A stretch of DNA of 13,413 nucleotides from Comamonadaceae bacterium (GTDB lineage Bacteria; Pseudomonadota; Gammaproteobacteria; Burkholderiales; Burkholderiaceae_C): the NCBI GenBank assembly GCA_947458305.1, contig CANGZO010000036.1, forward strand, positions 1 through 13,413, written 5' to 3'. This document shows positions 1-7,731 of the stretch, in pieces. The translations under genes and the position numbers were made by a program. Numbering within the stretch: position 1 is the first letter of the stretch; every line of letters begins with the position of its first letter. The notes beneath the pieces were generated by a model. That model worked only from the letters and a program-made list of their open reading frames with translations, ran no database searches and was not told the origin of the DNA.

Positions 1-159
1 AAGACCGATGTGGGCTGGGGTCACCAGATCCGCAGCTATGTGCTGGACAACAGCCGCATCAAGGATTTGCGCACCAACGTCGAAATCTCTGCTACCCAAA
101 AGGTGCTCGATGGCGACCTCGATGCATTCATCGAAGCCTCACTGAAACAAGGCCTCTGA
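1..159 (+). CDS. prfB: Peptide chain release factor 2, C-terminal end (partial)
   Basis: The reading frame is open from base 1 to a TGA at 157-159 and gives 52 residues. They read WGHQIRSYVL, then SRIKDLRT, then VLDGDLDAFIEASLK, which is the characteristic C-terminus of bacterial release factor 2. RF2 recognises UGA and UAA stop codons and triggers release of the finished peptide in the ribosomal A site. The GGQ catalytic loop, the SPF anticodon-like motif and the usual programmed +1 frameshift all lie upstream of the window, so they cannot be checked here. Only 33 bases separate its stop from pepN, with no terminator-like hairpin, so readthrough into pepN is plausible. The gene is cut by the window edge and is not a pseudogene as far as can be seen. 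The identification rests on a short but highly conserved tail. Confidence 0.93.
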   Translation, partial: KTDVGWGHQIRSYVLDNSRIKDLRTNVEISATQKVLDGDLDAFIEASLKQGL

Positions 160-192
160 GCTGCTCAGACCTCAACCAAAACGGAGTTCCTG

Positions 193-2904
193 ATGCGTGA
201 AGGACAACCCAACGCGATTCGAAGGGAGGCTTATGCTGCCCCGGCTTTTTGGATCGACACGGTCGATCTGACGTTCGACCTCGACCCCACGAAAACCCGC
301 GTGCTCAACAAGATGCGCCTGCGCCGCAACCCTCAAGTCGCGGCCCAGCCGCTGCGTCTGGACGGTGAAGACCTCAATTTGGCCCGCGTGTTGGTCAACG
401 GCGGTGGCACCTCGTTCAAGATGGACGGCAACCAGTTGGTGCTGGAGAACTTACCCGAAGGCTCTGACGCCATTGATCTGGAAATCTTCACCACCTGCAA
501 CCCCGAGAAAAACACCCAGCTGATGGGCCTGTACGTCAGCCAGGGCACGTTTTTTACGCAATGCGAGGCCGAGGGTTTTCGCCGCATCACCTACTTCCTG
601 GACCGCCCCGATGTGATGGCAAGCTACACCGTCACGCTGCGTGCTGACAAGGCCAAATACCCGGTGCTGCTAAGTAACGGCAACCTGGTCGAACAAGGCG
701 CGCTGGAAGATGGTCGCCACTTTGCCAAGTGGGTCGACCCACACAAAAAGCCCTGCTATTTGTTTGCTTTGGTCGCAGGCCAGTTGGTCGCACGCGAGCA
801 GCGCATTGTCAGCCGCAGTGGCACAGAGCATTTGCTGCAAGTGTTCGTGCGCCCCGGCGACCTGGACAAGACCGAACACGCGATGAACTCGCTGATGGCC
901 AGCGTGGCCTGGGACGAAGCCCGCTTTGGCCTTCCGCTCGATCTGGAACGTTTCATGATCGTCGCCACCAGCGACTTCAACATGGGCGCCATGGAAAACA
1001 AGGGCCTGAACATCTTCAACACCAAGTACGTATTGGCGAACCCGGCCACGGCTACCGACATGGATTTTGGCAACATCGAGTCCGTCGTCGGCCACGAATA
1101 CTTCCACAACTGGACGGGCAATCGCATCACCTGCCGCGACTGGTTCCAGCTCTCTCTCAAAGAAGGCCTCACGGTCTTCCGCGACCAGGAGTTCAGCCAG
1201 GACATGGCAGGCGACACCAGCGCCCGTGCCGTCAAACGCATCGAAGACGTGCGCGTGCTGCGCACCGTGCAGTTTGCAGAAGATGCGGGCCCCATGGCCC
1301 ACCCTGTGCGACCCGACAGCTATGTCGAGATCAACAACTTCTACACCGTCACCATCTACGAAAAAGGCTCCGAAGTCGTTCGCATGATGCAGACCCTGGT
1401 GGCCACGCCATCAAACAACTCAGGTCGCGACGGTTTTGCCAAGGGGATGAAACTTTACTTTGAGCGCCATGACGGCCAGGCCGTGACCTGCGACGATTTT
1501 GCGCAAGCCATTGCCGACGCCAACCCCGGCTCGGCCCTCGCCAACCACTTGAGCACGTTCAAGCACTGGTACAGCCAAGCTGGAACGCCGCGACTGCAAG
1601 CGTCGGGCGAATACAACGCGGCCGAGCGCAGCTACACCTTGACGCTCAGTCAAAACTGCCCCGCGACACCCGACCAGGAACGCAAAGCGCCCTTCGTGAT
1701 CCCCGTCACGCTGGGTCTGCTCAGCCGCGATGGCCAAGCCCTGCAGTTGCAACTGGCCGGCTCTGCCGACAGCGCGCTGCAGCAAACCCTGGTGCTGACC
1801 GAGGCCAGCGCCAGCTTCACCTTTGTCAACATCGACAGCGCCCCTGTGCCTTCATTGTTGCGAGCCTTCAGCGCCCCGGTGGTGCTCGAAGACGGCCTGA
1901 ATGCAGATGACCTGTTGATCTTGCTGGCCCACGACAGCGACCCGTTCAACCAGTGGGAAGCAGGCCAGCGCCTGATGCTGCAAAGCGCCATCGACGCCAT
2001 CCACCAGAACAAGGACTTGACCGGGATTCCCGTGCTGTCGGACGCTTTGGTGGCGGCCCTGCGCAACGTGCTGCGCCACCCAAGCTTGGACGCGGCCTTC
2101 AAAGACCTGGCGCTCACATTGCCATCTGAAAACTACATCGCTGACCAGCTCGATGTGGTGGACCCGCAGCGCGTGCATGCACTGCGCGAGTCCATGCGTC
2201 TGCAATTGGCAGCCGCCCTGCAAGCCGACTGGCAGTGGGCTTGGGATGCGCACCAACACAACGGGGCTTATTCGCCCGATGCCAAGTCCAGCGGCCGCCG
2301 CGCGCTGGCAGGTCTGGCCATGACCATGCTGTGCGTGGCCGCCGTGCAAAACAGCGATGCAGTGACGCCTGGCCGTGTTTACCAGCAGTTCAAAGATGCG
2401 GGCAACATGACCGACCGCTTCAACGCTTTGTCGGCTTTGGTGGTCAGCGGCCATCCCTTGGCGCAAGACGCCCTGGCCCTGTTCCACAAAATGTTCCAGC
2501 ACGAAGCGCTGGTGATTGACAAATGGTTTGCCCTGCAAGCCGGGGCGCCCGACCGTGCTGGCGACGTTTTGCCGCGTGTGCGCCAACTCATGCAACACGC
2601 CGACTTCAGCCTGCGCAACCCCAACCGCGCCCGCAGCCTGATCTTCAGCTACTGCAGCGCCAACCCGGCGGGCTTTCACCGCGCCGATGCGGCAGGTTAT
2701 GTGTACTGGAGCGAACAGGTGCTGGCGCTGGATGCGATCAACCCGCAAGTGGCAGCGCGCCTGGCCCGCGCCATGGACCGCTGGAGCCGCCTGGCCGAGC
2801 CCTACCGCAGCGCGGCCAAAGTCGCCATCGAGCGCGTGGCGGCCAAAGCAGACCTGTCAAACGATGTGCGCGAAGTGATCAGCCGAGCCCTGAGCAGCAC
2901 CTGA
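193..2904 (+). CDS. pepN: Aminopeptidase N (M1 family zinc metallopeptidase)
   Basis: This 903-residue protein is slightly longer than the E. coli PepN of about 870. It is a cytosolic zinc exopeptidase that removes N-terminal amino acids from peptides late in protein turnover. The M1 hallmarks are intact: the substrate-anchoring GAMEN at residues 265-269, the zinc site HEYFH at 301-305 with the third ligand E324 eighteen residues further on (LKEGLT context), and the transition-state tyrosine Y389 in TIYEKG. The N-terminal beta domain (TVDLTFDLD at about 23-31) and the long alpha-helical C-terminal domain (about 570-900) follow the gammaproteobacterial PepN layout, and there is no signal peptide. 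The start is supported by GGAG at 183-186, six bases before the ATG. The stop lies 15 bases before fbp, so the two are probably co-transcribed, perhaps with prfB upstream. Long open frames on the other strand inside this gene are compositional shadows. Confidence 0.98.
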   Translation: MREGQPNAIRREAYAAPAFWIDTVDLTFDLDPTKTRVLNKMRLRRNPQVAAQPLRLDGEDLNLARVLVNGGGTSFKMDGNQLVLENLPEGSDAIDLEIFTTCNPEKNTQLMGLYVSQGTFFTQCEAEGFRRITYFLDRPDVMASYTVTLRADKAKYPVLLSNGNLVEQGALEDGRHFAKWVDPHKKPCYLFALVAGQLVAREQRIVSRSGTEHLLQVFVRPGDLDKTEHAMNSLMASVAWDEARFGLPLDLERFMIVATSDFNMGAMENKGLNIFNTKYVLANPATATDMDFGNIESVVGHEYFHNWTGNRITCRDWFQLSLKEGLTVFRDQEFSQDMAGDTSARAVKRIEDVRVLRTVQFAEDAGPMAHPVRPDSYVEINNFYTVTIYEKGSEVVRMMQTLVATPSNNSGRDGFAKGMKLYFERHDGQAVTCDDFAQAIADANPGSALANHLSTFKHWYSQAGTPRLQASGEYNAAERSYTLTLSQNCPATPDQERKAPFVIPVTLGLLSRDGQALQLQLAGSADSALQQTLVLTEASASFTFVNIDSAPVPSLLRAFSAPVVLEDGLNADDLLILLAHDSDPFNQWEAGQRLMLQSAIDAIHQNKDLTGIPVLSDALVAALRNVLRHPSLDAAFKDLALTLPSENYIADQLDVVDPQRVHALRESMRLQLAAALQADWQWAWDAHQHNGAYSPDAKSSGRRALAGLAMTMLCVAAVQNSDAVTPGRVYQQFKDAGNMTDRFNALSALVVSGHPLAQDALALFHKMFQHEALVIDKWFALQAGAPDRAGDVLPRVRQLMQHADFSLRNPNRARSLIFSYCSANPAGFHRADAAGYVYWSEQVLALDAINPQVAARLARAMDRWSRLAEPYRSAAKVAIERVAAKADLSNDVREVISRALSST

Positions 2905-2919
2905 ACCCAAGGAACTCCC

Positions 2920-3927
2920 ATGAGCAGCAAAATTTCCCTGTCCCGCTACCTGGTGGAGCAGCAACGCGACAAAGGCCACATCCCGGCTGACTTGCGCTTG
3001 CTGCTCGAAGTAGTGGCCCGCGCCTGCAAAAGCATCAGCCACGCGGTGAACAAAGGCGCTTTGGGCGGTGTTCTGGGCACGGCCGACAGCGAAAACGTGC
3101 AAGGTGAAGTACAAAAAAAGCTCGACATCATCGCCAACGAAGTGCTGCTCGAGGCCAACGAATGGGGCGGTCATCTGGCGGCCATGGCCAGCGAGGAAAT
3201 GGACAGCATCTACCTGGTGCCCAACCGCTACCCGCAAGGCGAGTACCTGCTGCTGTTTGATCCTTTGGATGGCTCGTCCAACATCGACGTGAACGTCAGC
3301 ATCGGCACCATCTTCAGCGTGCTCAAAAAACCTGAAGGCAGCCAAGGCGTCACCGAACAAGACTTTTTGCAACCCGGCAAGAACCAAGTGGCCGCAGGCT
3401 ACTGCGTGTACGGCCCGCAAACCACCTTGGTGCTCACCGTGGGCGATGGCGTGGCCATGTTCACACTGGACCGCGAGCAAGGCTCGTTTGTACTCACGCA
3501 AGAAAACGTGCAGGTGCCTGCCGACACCAAAGAATTCGCCATCAACATGAGCAACATGCGTCACTGGGACGAGCCCGTGCGCCGATACATCGACGAGTGT
3601 CTGCAGGGCAAGGAAGGTCCGCGTGGCAAGGACTTCAACATGCGCTGGATCGCCTCCATGGTGGCCGATGTGCACCGCATCCTGACGCGTGGCGGCGTTT
3701 TCATGTACCCCTGGGACAAGCGCGAGCCGCACAAAGCCGGCAAACTGCGCCTGATGTACGAAGCCAACCCCATGAGCTGGCTGATCGAGCAAGCAGGTGG
3801 CGCTTCAACCAATGGCAAGCAACGCATTTTGGATCTGCAACCGAGCCAGCTGCACGAGCGCGTGAGCGTGGTACTTGGCTCCAAAAACGAAGTCGATCGC
3901 GTGACCGGCTACCACACTCAGGCCTGA
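2920..3927 (+). CDS. fbp: Fructose-1,6-bisphosphatase class I
   Basis: This 335-residue cytosolic enzyme hydrolyses fructose 1,6-bisphosphate to fructose 6-phosphate and phosphate, the committed step of gluconeogenesis and, in autotrophs, a Calvin-cycle step. Length and sequence fit class I FBPase. The metal and phosphate-binding segment FDPLDGSSNIDVN spans residues 113-125, acidic residues E92/E93 precede it, and GGVFMYPWD lies near 258-266. The family signature GKLRLMYEANPMS spans 274-286 and contains the metal ligand E281. A clean ribosome-binding site AAGGAA lies at 2909-2914, five bases before the ATG. It follows pepN by 15 bases and ends just before a strong intrinsic terminator, so it is the last gene of this transcription unit. 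No CbbR-type site or other Calvin-cycle gene is visible nearby, so gluconeogenesis is the simplest role. Confidence 0.98.
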   Translation: MSSKISLSRYLVEQQRDKGHIPADLRLLLEVVARACKSISHAVNKGALGGVLGTADSENVQGEVQKKLDIIANEVLLEANEWGGHLAAMASEEMDSIYLVPNRYPQGEYLLLFDPLDGSSNIDVNVSIGTIFSVLKKPEGSQGVTEQDFLQPGKNQVAAGYCVYGPQTTLVLTVGDGVAMFTLDREQGSFVLTQENVQVPADTKEFAINMSNMRHWDEPVRRYIDECLQGKEGPRGKDFNMRWIASMVADVHRILTRGGVFMYPWDKREPHKAGKLRLMYEANPMSWLIEQAGGASTNGKQRILDLQPSQLHERVSVVLGSKNEVDRVTGYHTQA

Positions 3928-3950
3928 CACCGCGCCTCAGTGCCCTGTGA

Positions 3951-3984
3951 AAAAAGCCCTGAATCGCGAGAATCAGGGCTTTTT
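3951..3984. terminator. Intrinsic terminator, likely bidirectional, between fbp and the NYN gene
   Basis: A perfect 12-base-pair inverted repeat has arms AAAAAGCCCTGA (3951-3962) and TCAGGGCTTTTT (3973-3984) around a 10-base loop. The GC-rich core is flanked by A on one side and T on the other, so either strand gives a hairpin followed by a U tract. It lies 23 bases after the fbp stop and 32 bases past the stop of the convergent minus-strand gene, so it can end both transcripts. Confidence 0.9.
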
Positions 3985-4016
3985 GATTTCAGACGGGCGC
4001 ACACGGCGGCAGGTGG

Positions 4017-4913
4017 TCAGTCATCAGTGTCTGGCGGCAAACCATCCAATGCGGAGGCTGCATGCACCGCAGGCGCAGAGACCACTGCACGCAGAGTCTC
4101 GCGTAACATTTTTTTCTCTGGCAAGCTCAACGCTCGGGTCAAGCGCTGGCGCATGCGCAGCAAAAGCTGGCGATCGACCTCTTGCGGGATGCCGCGACTG
4201 ACTTGGAGCGCATCGCGCAAGTCTTCACGCAGGTCTTCGGGTTCGTCGGCCCACCATGCCGTGATGACCTCTTTCATCGATTGGCGCAGCTCTTCCACGT
4301 CTTCGACAGCCGACCCCATACCCACAGGCAACTTACCCTGCAGCATGTCGGCCAAAACTTGTGAATTGATCACCACCCGGCGATCGGCTTGAGCCAACAA
4401 ACGCGCCCAACCCGGATCGGTACGCACCATTTGCGGCATGTTGCGGGCCGATTCGTCCGCCAGAATGTGCACGCTGACACCGTTGAGCTGGGCCTCGTCA
4501 ATGATGGACAAAAAACGCTCGTCGTCACTGGCCACCAACACGTGATCACATGCATGGTGTTGGGCCAACTGTTTGAGGTCATGCCCCAGGGATCGAAGCA
4601 AAGAGGCGCCGCCATCGGCGTCGTGTGTTTGAACCAAACGCACAATTTGATCGTCGATGACCAAGCCATCCGAACGATCGCTGTACCAATAGATGCGTCG
4701 CACATCGACATCCAAACCCGATTGAGACAGTGCCAAGGACAGCAAGTTCAACAAACCCTGCCGATTGACCGACTCACCCGAGGCCCCTGTAGCGCCCTGC
4801 TGGGCCAACCACATTAAAAAACGAGCATCGATCAGGGCCATGCAAGAGCCACTGCGGTGCTCGCCTAAGCGCCGCTCTGTTCGGCCATCTTGAGAAAAAT
4901 AATCGCGTTTCAT
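4017..4913 (-). CDS. NYN domain protein (PIN-like ribonuclease fold, LabA/DUF88 type)
   Basis: This 298-residue protein has an N-terminal half that reads as a NYN (LabA/DUF88) domain, a PIN-like fold often found in metal-dependent RNases. A first strand MALIDARFL carries D29. A middle segment RRIYWYSD (72-79) and a helix with H111-D112 follow. Then VLVASDDERFLSIIDEAQ (125-142) carries D130/D131, matching the family pattern of a strand, an acidic pair and a helix. The second half (about 185-298) is helical and charged, and I could not assign it. The frame stays open upstream to 5036, but that extension would overlap the Nudix gene. The ATG at 4911-4913 has GGAA five bases before it; an ATG two codons upstream (4917-4919) is an alternative. 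It is transcribed away from the Nudix gene and ends at the shared terminator after fbp. Substrate and partner are unknown. Confidence 0.85.
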   Translation of the reverse strand: MKRDYFSQDGRTERRLGEHRSGSCMALIDARFLMWLAQQGATGASGESVNRQGLLNLLSLALSQSGLDVDVRRIYWYSDRSDGLVIDDQIVRLVQTHDADGGASLLRSLGHDLKQLAQHHACDHVLVASDDERFLSIIDEAQLNGVSVHILADESARNMPQMVRTDPGWARLLAQADRRVVINSQVLADMLQGKLPVGMGSAVEDVEELRQSMKEVITAWWADEPEDLREDLRDALQVSRGIPQEVDRQLLLRMRQRLTRALSLPEKKMLRETLRAVVSAPAVHAASALDGLPPDTDD

Positions 4914-4940
4914 AAACATTCCATATCTGTAAACAAATAA

Positions 4941-4960
4941 CGTTGCTAAGGTACGCAACG
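4941..4960. promoter_or_regulatory. Inverted repeat in the divergent NYN/Nudix spacer
   Basis: CGTTGC (4941-4946) and GCAACG (4955-4960) form perfect six-base arms around an eight-base spacer. The site lies 28 bases upstream of the chosen NYN start, inside the spacer that must hold both divergent promoters. It could be an operator half-site pair or a short hairpin, but it could also be chance, since six-base repeats are common. No convincing paired -35/-10 elements were found for the minus-strand gene. Confidence 0.3.
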
Positions 4961-5014
4961 ACTTGATTTTACGGCGTGGACTGGGGTCGATCGGGCACCC
5001 TTGATCTTCTCGGT

Positions 5015-5020
5015 TATAAA
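5015..5020 (+). promoter_or_regulatory. -10-like hexamer before the Nudix gene
   Basis: TATAAA matches the sigma-70 -10 consensus at five of six bases and ends eight bases before the GTG start at 5029. No good -35 lies 16-18 bases upstream; TTGATC at 5001-5006 is only eight bases away, which is too close. If it is used, transcription would start at or next to the start codon and the mRNA would have almost no leader. This is a weak call. Confidence 0.35.
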
Positions 5021-5028
5021 TACCCACT

Positions 5029-5763
5029 GTGTCCAAAATCCCTCCCTTTGATCCGCGTCAAGTGCCCGTTTGGCAAATCGACCACGATTTGCCCGCGGTA
5101 CCGTCCTCGCATCTATCGCCCCAAGCGTTGCGGTCGCGTTTTTTGAATCCACCGGTCTGGCAACCCGAGGTGGTCAGAGAAAACTTTTCATCCACCCGAT
5201 CACCCGCGCAAGCCGCAGTTTTGGTCCCCATCGTCATGCGTGGCCACAATGCCTGCTCACCCACGGTGTTGTTGACACGTCGGGCGGCGCACATGAACAC
5301 GCATTCCGGACAAATTGCTTTTCCAGGTGGCAAAGTGGATCCGGAAGATGTCAACCACCAGGCAACGGCTTTGCGAGAAGCCCAAGAGGAAATCGGACTC
5401 GATGCTCGGCATGTGCAAGTCATTGGGCAATTGCCAACCTACATCACAGGCACGGCTTTTTGGGTGACCCCAGTGGTGGGCCTGGTCTCGCCCGACATGG
5501 CGCTGACCCCTAACGCAGAGGAAGTGGACGATGTGTTTGAGGTCCCCCTTTCTTTTTTGATGAATCCGGCCAATCACCAACGACATGCCATGGATTGGCA
5601 AGGTCAAAAGCGGCATTGGTTTTCCATGCCTTACCTTGAAAGTCGCCCAAGTCAAACCTCTGCGAATGGTGAATTCGAAGCGATTGAGCGCTTTATTTGG
5701 GGTGCGACGGCAGGCATGCTGCGCAACTTTTACCGCTTTTTAGCGGCCAACCCGACAACATGA
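5029..5763 (+). CDS. Nudix hydrolase, CoA pyrophosphatase type (NudL/PCD1-like)
   Basis: This 244-residue protein carries the UPF0035 signature of CoA-type Nudix enzymes at residues 81-101 (LLTRRAAHM, then SGQIAFPGG), running straight into the Nudix box (101-124) with the metal-binding REAQEEIGL (R116 to L124, including E120 and E121). Relatives split coenzyme A or its derivatives into 3',5'-ADP and phosphopantetheine in the cytosol. The first 60 residues are extra relative to short relatives such as the E. coli protein of about 190 residues. The start is taken as GTG: an in-frame TAA at 5017-5019 rules out any start further upstream, and the first in-frame ATG would be at residue 70, leaving too little sequence before the signature. 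No Shine-Dalgarno sequence is visible. The next gene starts seven bases after its stop, so the two are probably co-transcribed. The exact substrate is inferred from the signature. Confidence 0.9.
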   Translation: MSKIPPFDPRQVPVWQIDHDLPAVPSSHLSPQALRSRFLNPPVWQPEVVRENFSSTRSPAQAAVLVPIVMRGHNACSPTVLLTRRAAHMNTHSGQIAFPGGKVDPEDVNHQATALREAQEEIGLDARHVQVIGQLPTYITGTAFWVTPVVGLVSPDMALTPNAEEVDDVFEVPLSFLMNPANHQRHAMDWQGQKRHWFSMPYLESRPSQTSANGEFEAIERFIWGATAGMLRNFYRFLAANPTT

Positions 5764-5770
5764 GAAAAGC

Positions 5771-6730
5771 ATGAGTTTTTTTGCCATCTTGCTGGCTCTT
5801 GTACTGGAGCAGGCTCGCCCCCTCAAGACCGATAACTTGGTGTTTTCAACCGTCGACCGGTGGATTCACTGGACAGTGCGCACGCTGGATGCGGGCGCTC
5901 GCTCACAAGCCTGGATCACCTGGGGTGTGACCGTATTGGGACCCGCCATATTGGTCATGCTGGTGCATTGGTTGTTGACCTGGGGTCTTGGCTGGTGGGC
6001 GGCCGTTCTGTGGAACATTGCTCTGCTTTATGCCACGCTCGGTTTTCGTCAATTCAGCCACCACTTCACAGGCATTCGAGAGGCTTTGGACAACGGCGAT
6101 GAGGACAAAGCACGCGAGCTGTTGGCCCAATGGCAGCAGGTGCAGGTAGGACAAATCCCCCGCAGCGAAATTGTTCGCCACGTGATCGAGTATTCGGTGA
6201 TCGCCGCCCACCGCCATGTGTTCGGTGTCTTCTTCTGGTACGCCGCCTTGTCCATCATCGGACTCGGTCCTGTGGGGGCCGTGGTTTATCGCCTGACCGA
6301 GTTGGCTCAGCGCCACTGGCAAGAGCCAGCAGCCGATGGTTCATGGGCGAGCGAAGTACTGCGTTCTGTGAGCGTTCGCGCTTGGCAAGCCATGGACTGG
6401 CTGCCATCGCGCATGACCGCCTTGGGTTTTGCCATTGTGGGCAGCTTTGAAGACGCCATGGATGGATGGAGAAACCATGCGCAAAACTTCCCCGAAGACA
6501 ACGATGGTGTGATCCTGGCGGCCACCGCTGGTGCCATCAATATCCGTCTGGGGGGCGCCGCTCTCTCGGCCACAGACGAGGACGAATCCAAGGAGCTTGG
6601 CGGCAGCAGCACGCCCGGACGAATCGCCAGCCTGGCGCACTTTGCACAAGTGGTGGGACTGGTGTGGCGCACTGTGATCATGTGGCTGCTGTTGTTGGCC
6701 CTGCTGACCATGGCCAACCTGGTGGGCTGA
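5771..6730 (+). CDS. CobD/CbiB/AmpE-like integral membrane protein
   Basis: This 319-residue protein resembles the group annotated as CobD/CbiB family in Burkholderiales. CbiB makes adenosylcobinamide phosphate, and AmpE is a related membrane protein linked to beta-lactamase regulation. Hydrophobic segments lie at about 4-14, 52-70, 75-92, 152-172 and 302-318. The middle carries an AREL helix (114-117) and then EIVRHVIEYSVIAAHRHVFGVFFWYA (133-158, quoted in part as EIVRHVIEYS and HVFGVFFWYA), which fits the family core. I do not see the early HPV...G motif of true CbiB, and no other cobalamin gene is in the window, so a direct role in B12 synthesis is doubtful. It starts seven bases after the Nudix stop with only a weak GAGAAAAG ribosome-binding site, and it converges on rsgA with a 14-base gap. 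Family placement is fairly sure; function is unknown. Confidence 0.8.
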   Translation: MSFFAILLALVLEQARPLKTDNLVFSTVDRWIHWTVRTLDAGARSQAWITWGVTVLGPAILVMLVHWLLTWGLGWWAAVLWNIALLYATLGFRQFSHHFTGIREALDNGDEDKARELLAQWQQVQVGQIPRSEIVRHVIEYSVIAAHRHVFGVFFWYAALSIIGLGPVGAVVYRLTELAQRHWQEPAADGSWASEVLRSVSVRAWQAMDWLPSRMTALGFAIVGSFEDAMDGWRNHAQNFPEDNDGVILAATAGAINIRLGGAALSATDEDESKELGGSSTPGRIASLAHFAQVVGLVWRTVIMWLLLLALLTMANLVG

Positions 6731-6740
6731 CAAGGCCCAC
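6722..6740. terminator. Short hairpin at the convergent CobD-like / rsgA junction
   Basis: GTGGGC (6722-6727) and GCCCAC (6735-6740) pair around a seven-base loop that contains the stop codon of the CobD-like gene. There is no T tract on either side, so it is at best a weak or factor-assisted terminator for the two convergent units. Confidence 0.3.
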
Positions 6741-6744
6741 GTCA

Positions 6745-7725
6745 TCACCAGCGTTGCTGACCCAATTCTTCAAAGAGTTGCGCATAAATGCGGTGACGAC
6801 GCACGCTGATGGTGCCCGGATTTTGTGCGCTTTCCACCTGTGTCAACACGGCACAACCGGGCTCGTGCAAATGCGTGCAGTTGTAAAACTTGCAGCCGCC
6901 CAGATGCTTGCGCAAATCGGGCATGCAGTCGGCCAAGCGGGTGGGCTCGATGTGGTGCAGCCCAAACTCCTGAAAGCCGGGTGAATCGATCAAGGCCGTG
7001 CGCATGGCACCCGGTTCGGCGCTGGCATCGAGAGCGGGCACCCAGTACCAACGCGTGCTGGTCGTGGTGTGCTTGCCCGAATTGAGCGCCAGAGAAATTT
7101 CGCCAGTTTCCACCTGCGCATCGGGCACCAAGCGGTTGATCAGCGTGCTTTTGCCACTGCCCGACGGCCCCAGCACCAAGGTGGTCAGGCCCTGCAAATG
7201 CTTGCACAAGGCGGCCACGCCATCGTCGGCCACTGGGCTGCGCGGGCTCAGGCTGATCGGCATGACGCTGTAGCCCATGGCGCGGTAAGGGGCCAAGCGC
7301 TCCCAGGCTTGGGCAAAGGGCTGGACCAGGTCGCTTTTGTTGAGCGCAATGATGGGTGTGATGCGCTCGGCCTCGGCGGCCACCAAAGCGCGTGAGAGTT
7401 GGCTTTCCGAATACTCAGGGTCGGCGGCGATCAGGATCAGCACGCGGTCCAGATTGGCGGCAAAGGATTTGGTACGGATTTCGTCTTGCCGATAAAACAG
7501 ATTGCGGCGCTCCTGCAGCTTTTCGATGCTGCCCTCGTCGCCCGCAATTTGCCACAGCACCTGGTCGCCCACCACCACATGGTTTTTCTTGCCCCGAGGG
7601 TGGCAAATCAGGCGTCGGCCTTCGGGGGTCTCCACCAGGCAATGGCGGCCATAGGTGGCCACCACCAAGCCAGGTGCCAGATCGTGGGCCTGGGGCAAGG
7701 CCGGGCGCGCTTTGGGTTTATTCAT
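6745..7725 (-). CDS. rsgA: Ribosome small subunit-dependent GTPase A
   Basis: This 326-residue cytosolic protein is a circularly permuted GTPase that joins late 30S subunit maturation and tests or releases assembly factors near the decoding site. The permuted motif order is seen directly: G4 NKSD at residues 129-132 comes first, then the Walker A GPSGSGKST at 186-194, switch I HTTTS at 219-223 and G3 DSPGF at 247-251. The N-terminal OB-fold region (about 15-75) reads GLVVATYGRHCLVET. The C-terminal zinc domain has C278, C283, H285 and C291 in the usual C-x4-C-x-H-x5-C spacing. The ATG lies six bases after the stop of the pterin dehydratase gene and has only a poor ribosome-binding site, so translational coupling is likely. 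It is the last gene of the minus-strand trio. Confidence 0.97.
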   Translation of the reverse strand: MNKPKARPALPQAHDLAPGLVVATYGRHCLVETPEGRRLICHPRGKKNHVVVGDQVLWQIAGDEGSIEKLQERRNLFYRQDEIRTKSFAANLDRVLILIAADPEYSESQLSRALVAAEAERITPIIALNKSDLVQPFAQAWERLAPYRAMGYSVMPISLSPRSPVADDGVAALCKHLQGLTTLVLGPSGSGKSTLINRLVPDAQVETGEISLALNSGKHTTTSTRWYWVPALDASAEPGAMRTALIDSPGFQEFGLHHIEPTRLADCMPDLRKHLGGCKFYNCTHLHEPGCAVLTQVESAQNPGTISVRRHRIYAQLFEELGQQRW

Positions 7726-7731
7726 GCCACT

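Noticed and set aside
670..1302. Open frames of 210 and 179 codons on the minus strand, and a 244-codon frame on the plus strand at 729-1463, within pepN.
   Set aside because: They overlap the active-site region of pepN, lack any recognisable motif, and follow from GC-rich third positions that leave few stops in other frames.
1852..2748. A 298-codon minus-strand frame opposite the C-terminal domain of pepN.
   Set aside because: The translated product is His/Gln/Val-rich with no domain signature, as expected for an antisense shadow of GC-rich coding DNA.
2857..3792. A 311-codon minus-strand frame opposite fbp.
   Set aside because: fbp is certain on the plus strand, and the antisense product is His/Ala/Gln-rich with no motif.
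4914..5036. N-terminal extension of the NYN protein by 41 residues, starting at 5036.
   Set aside because: It would overlap the start of the Nudix gene, has no ribosome-binding site and does not resemble the family; the ATG at 4913 has GGAA at good spacing.
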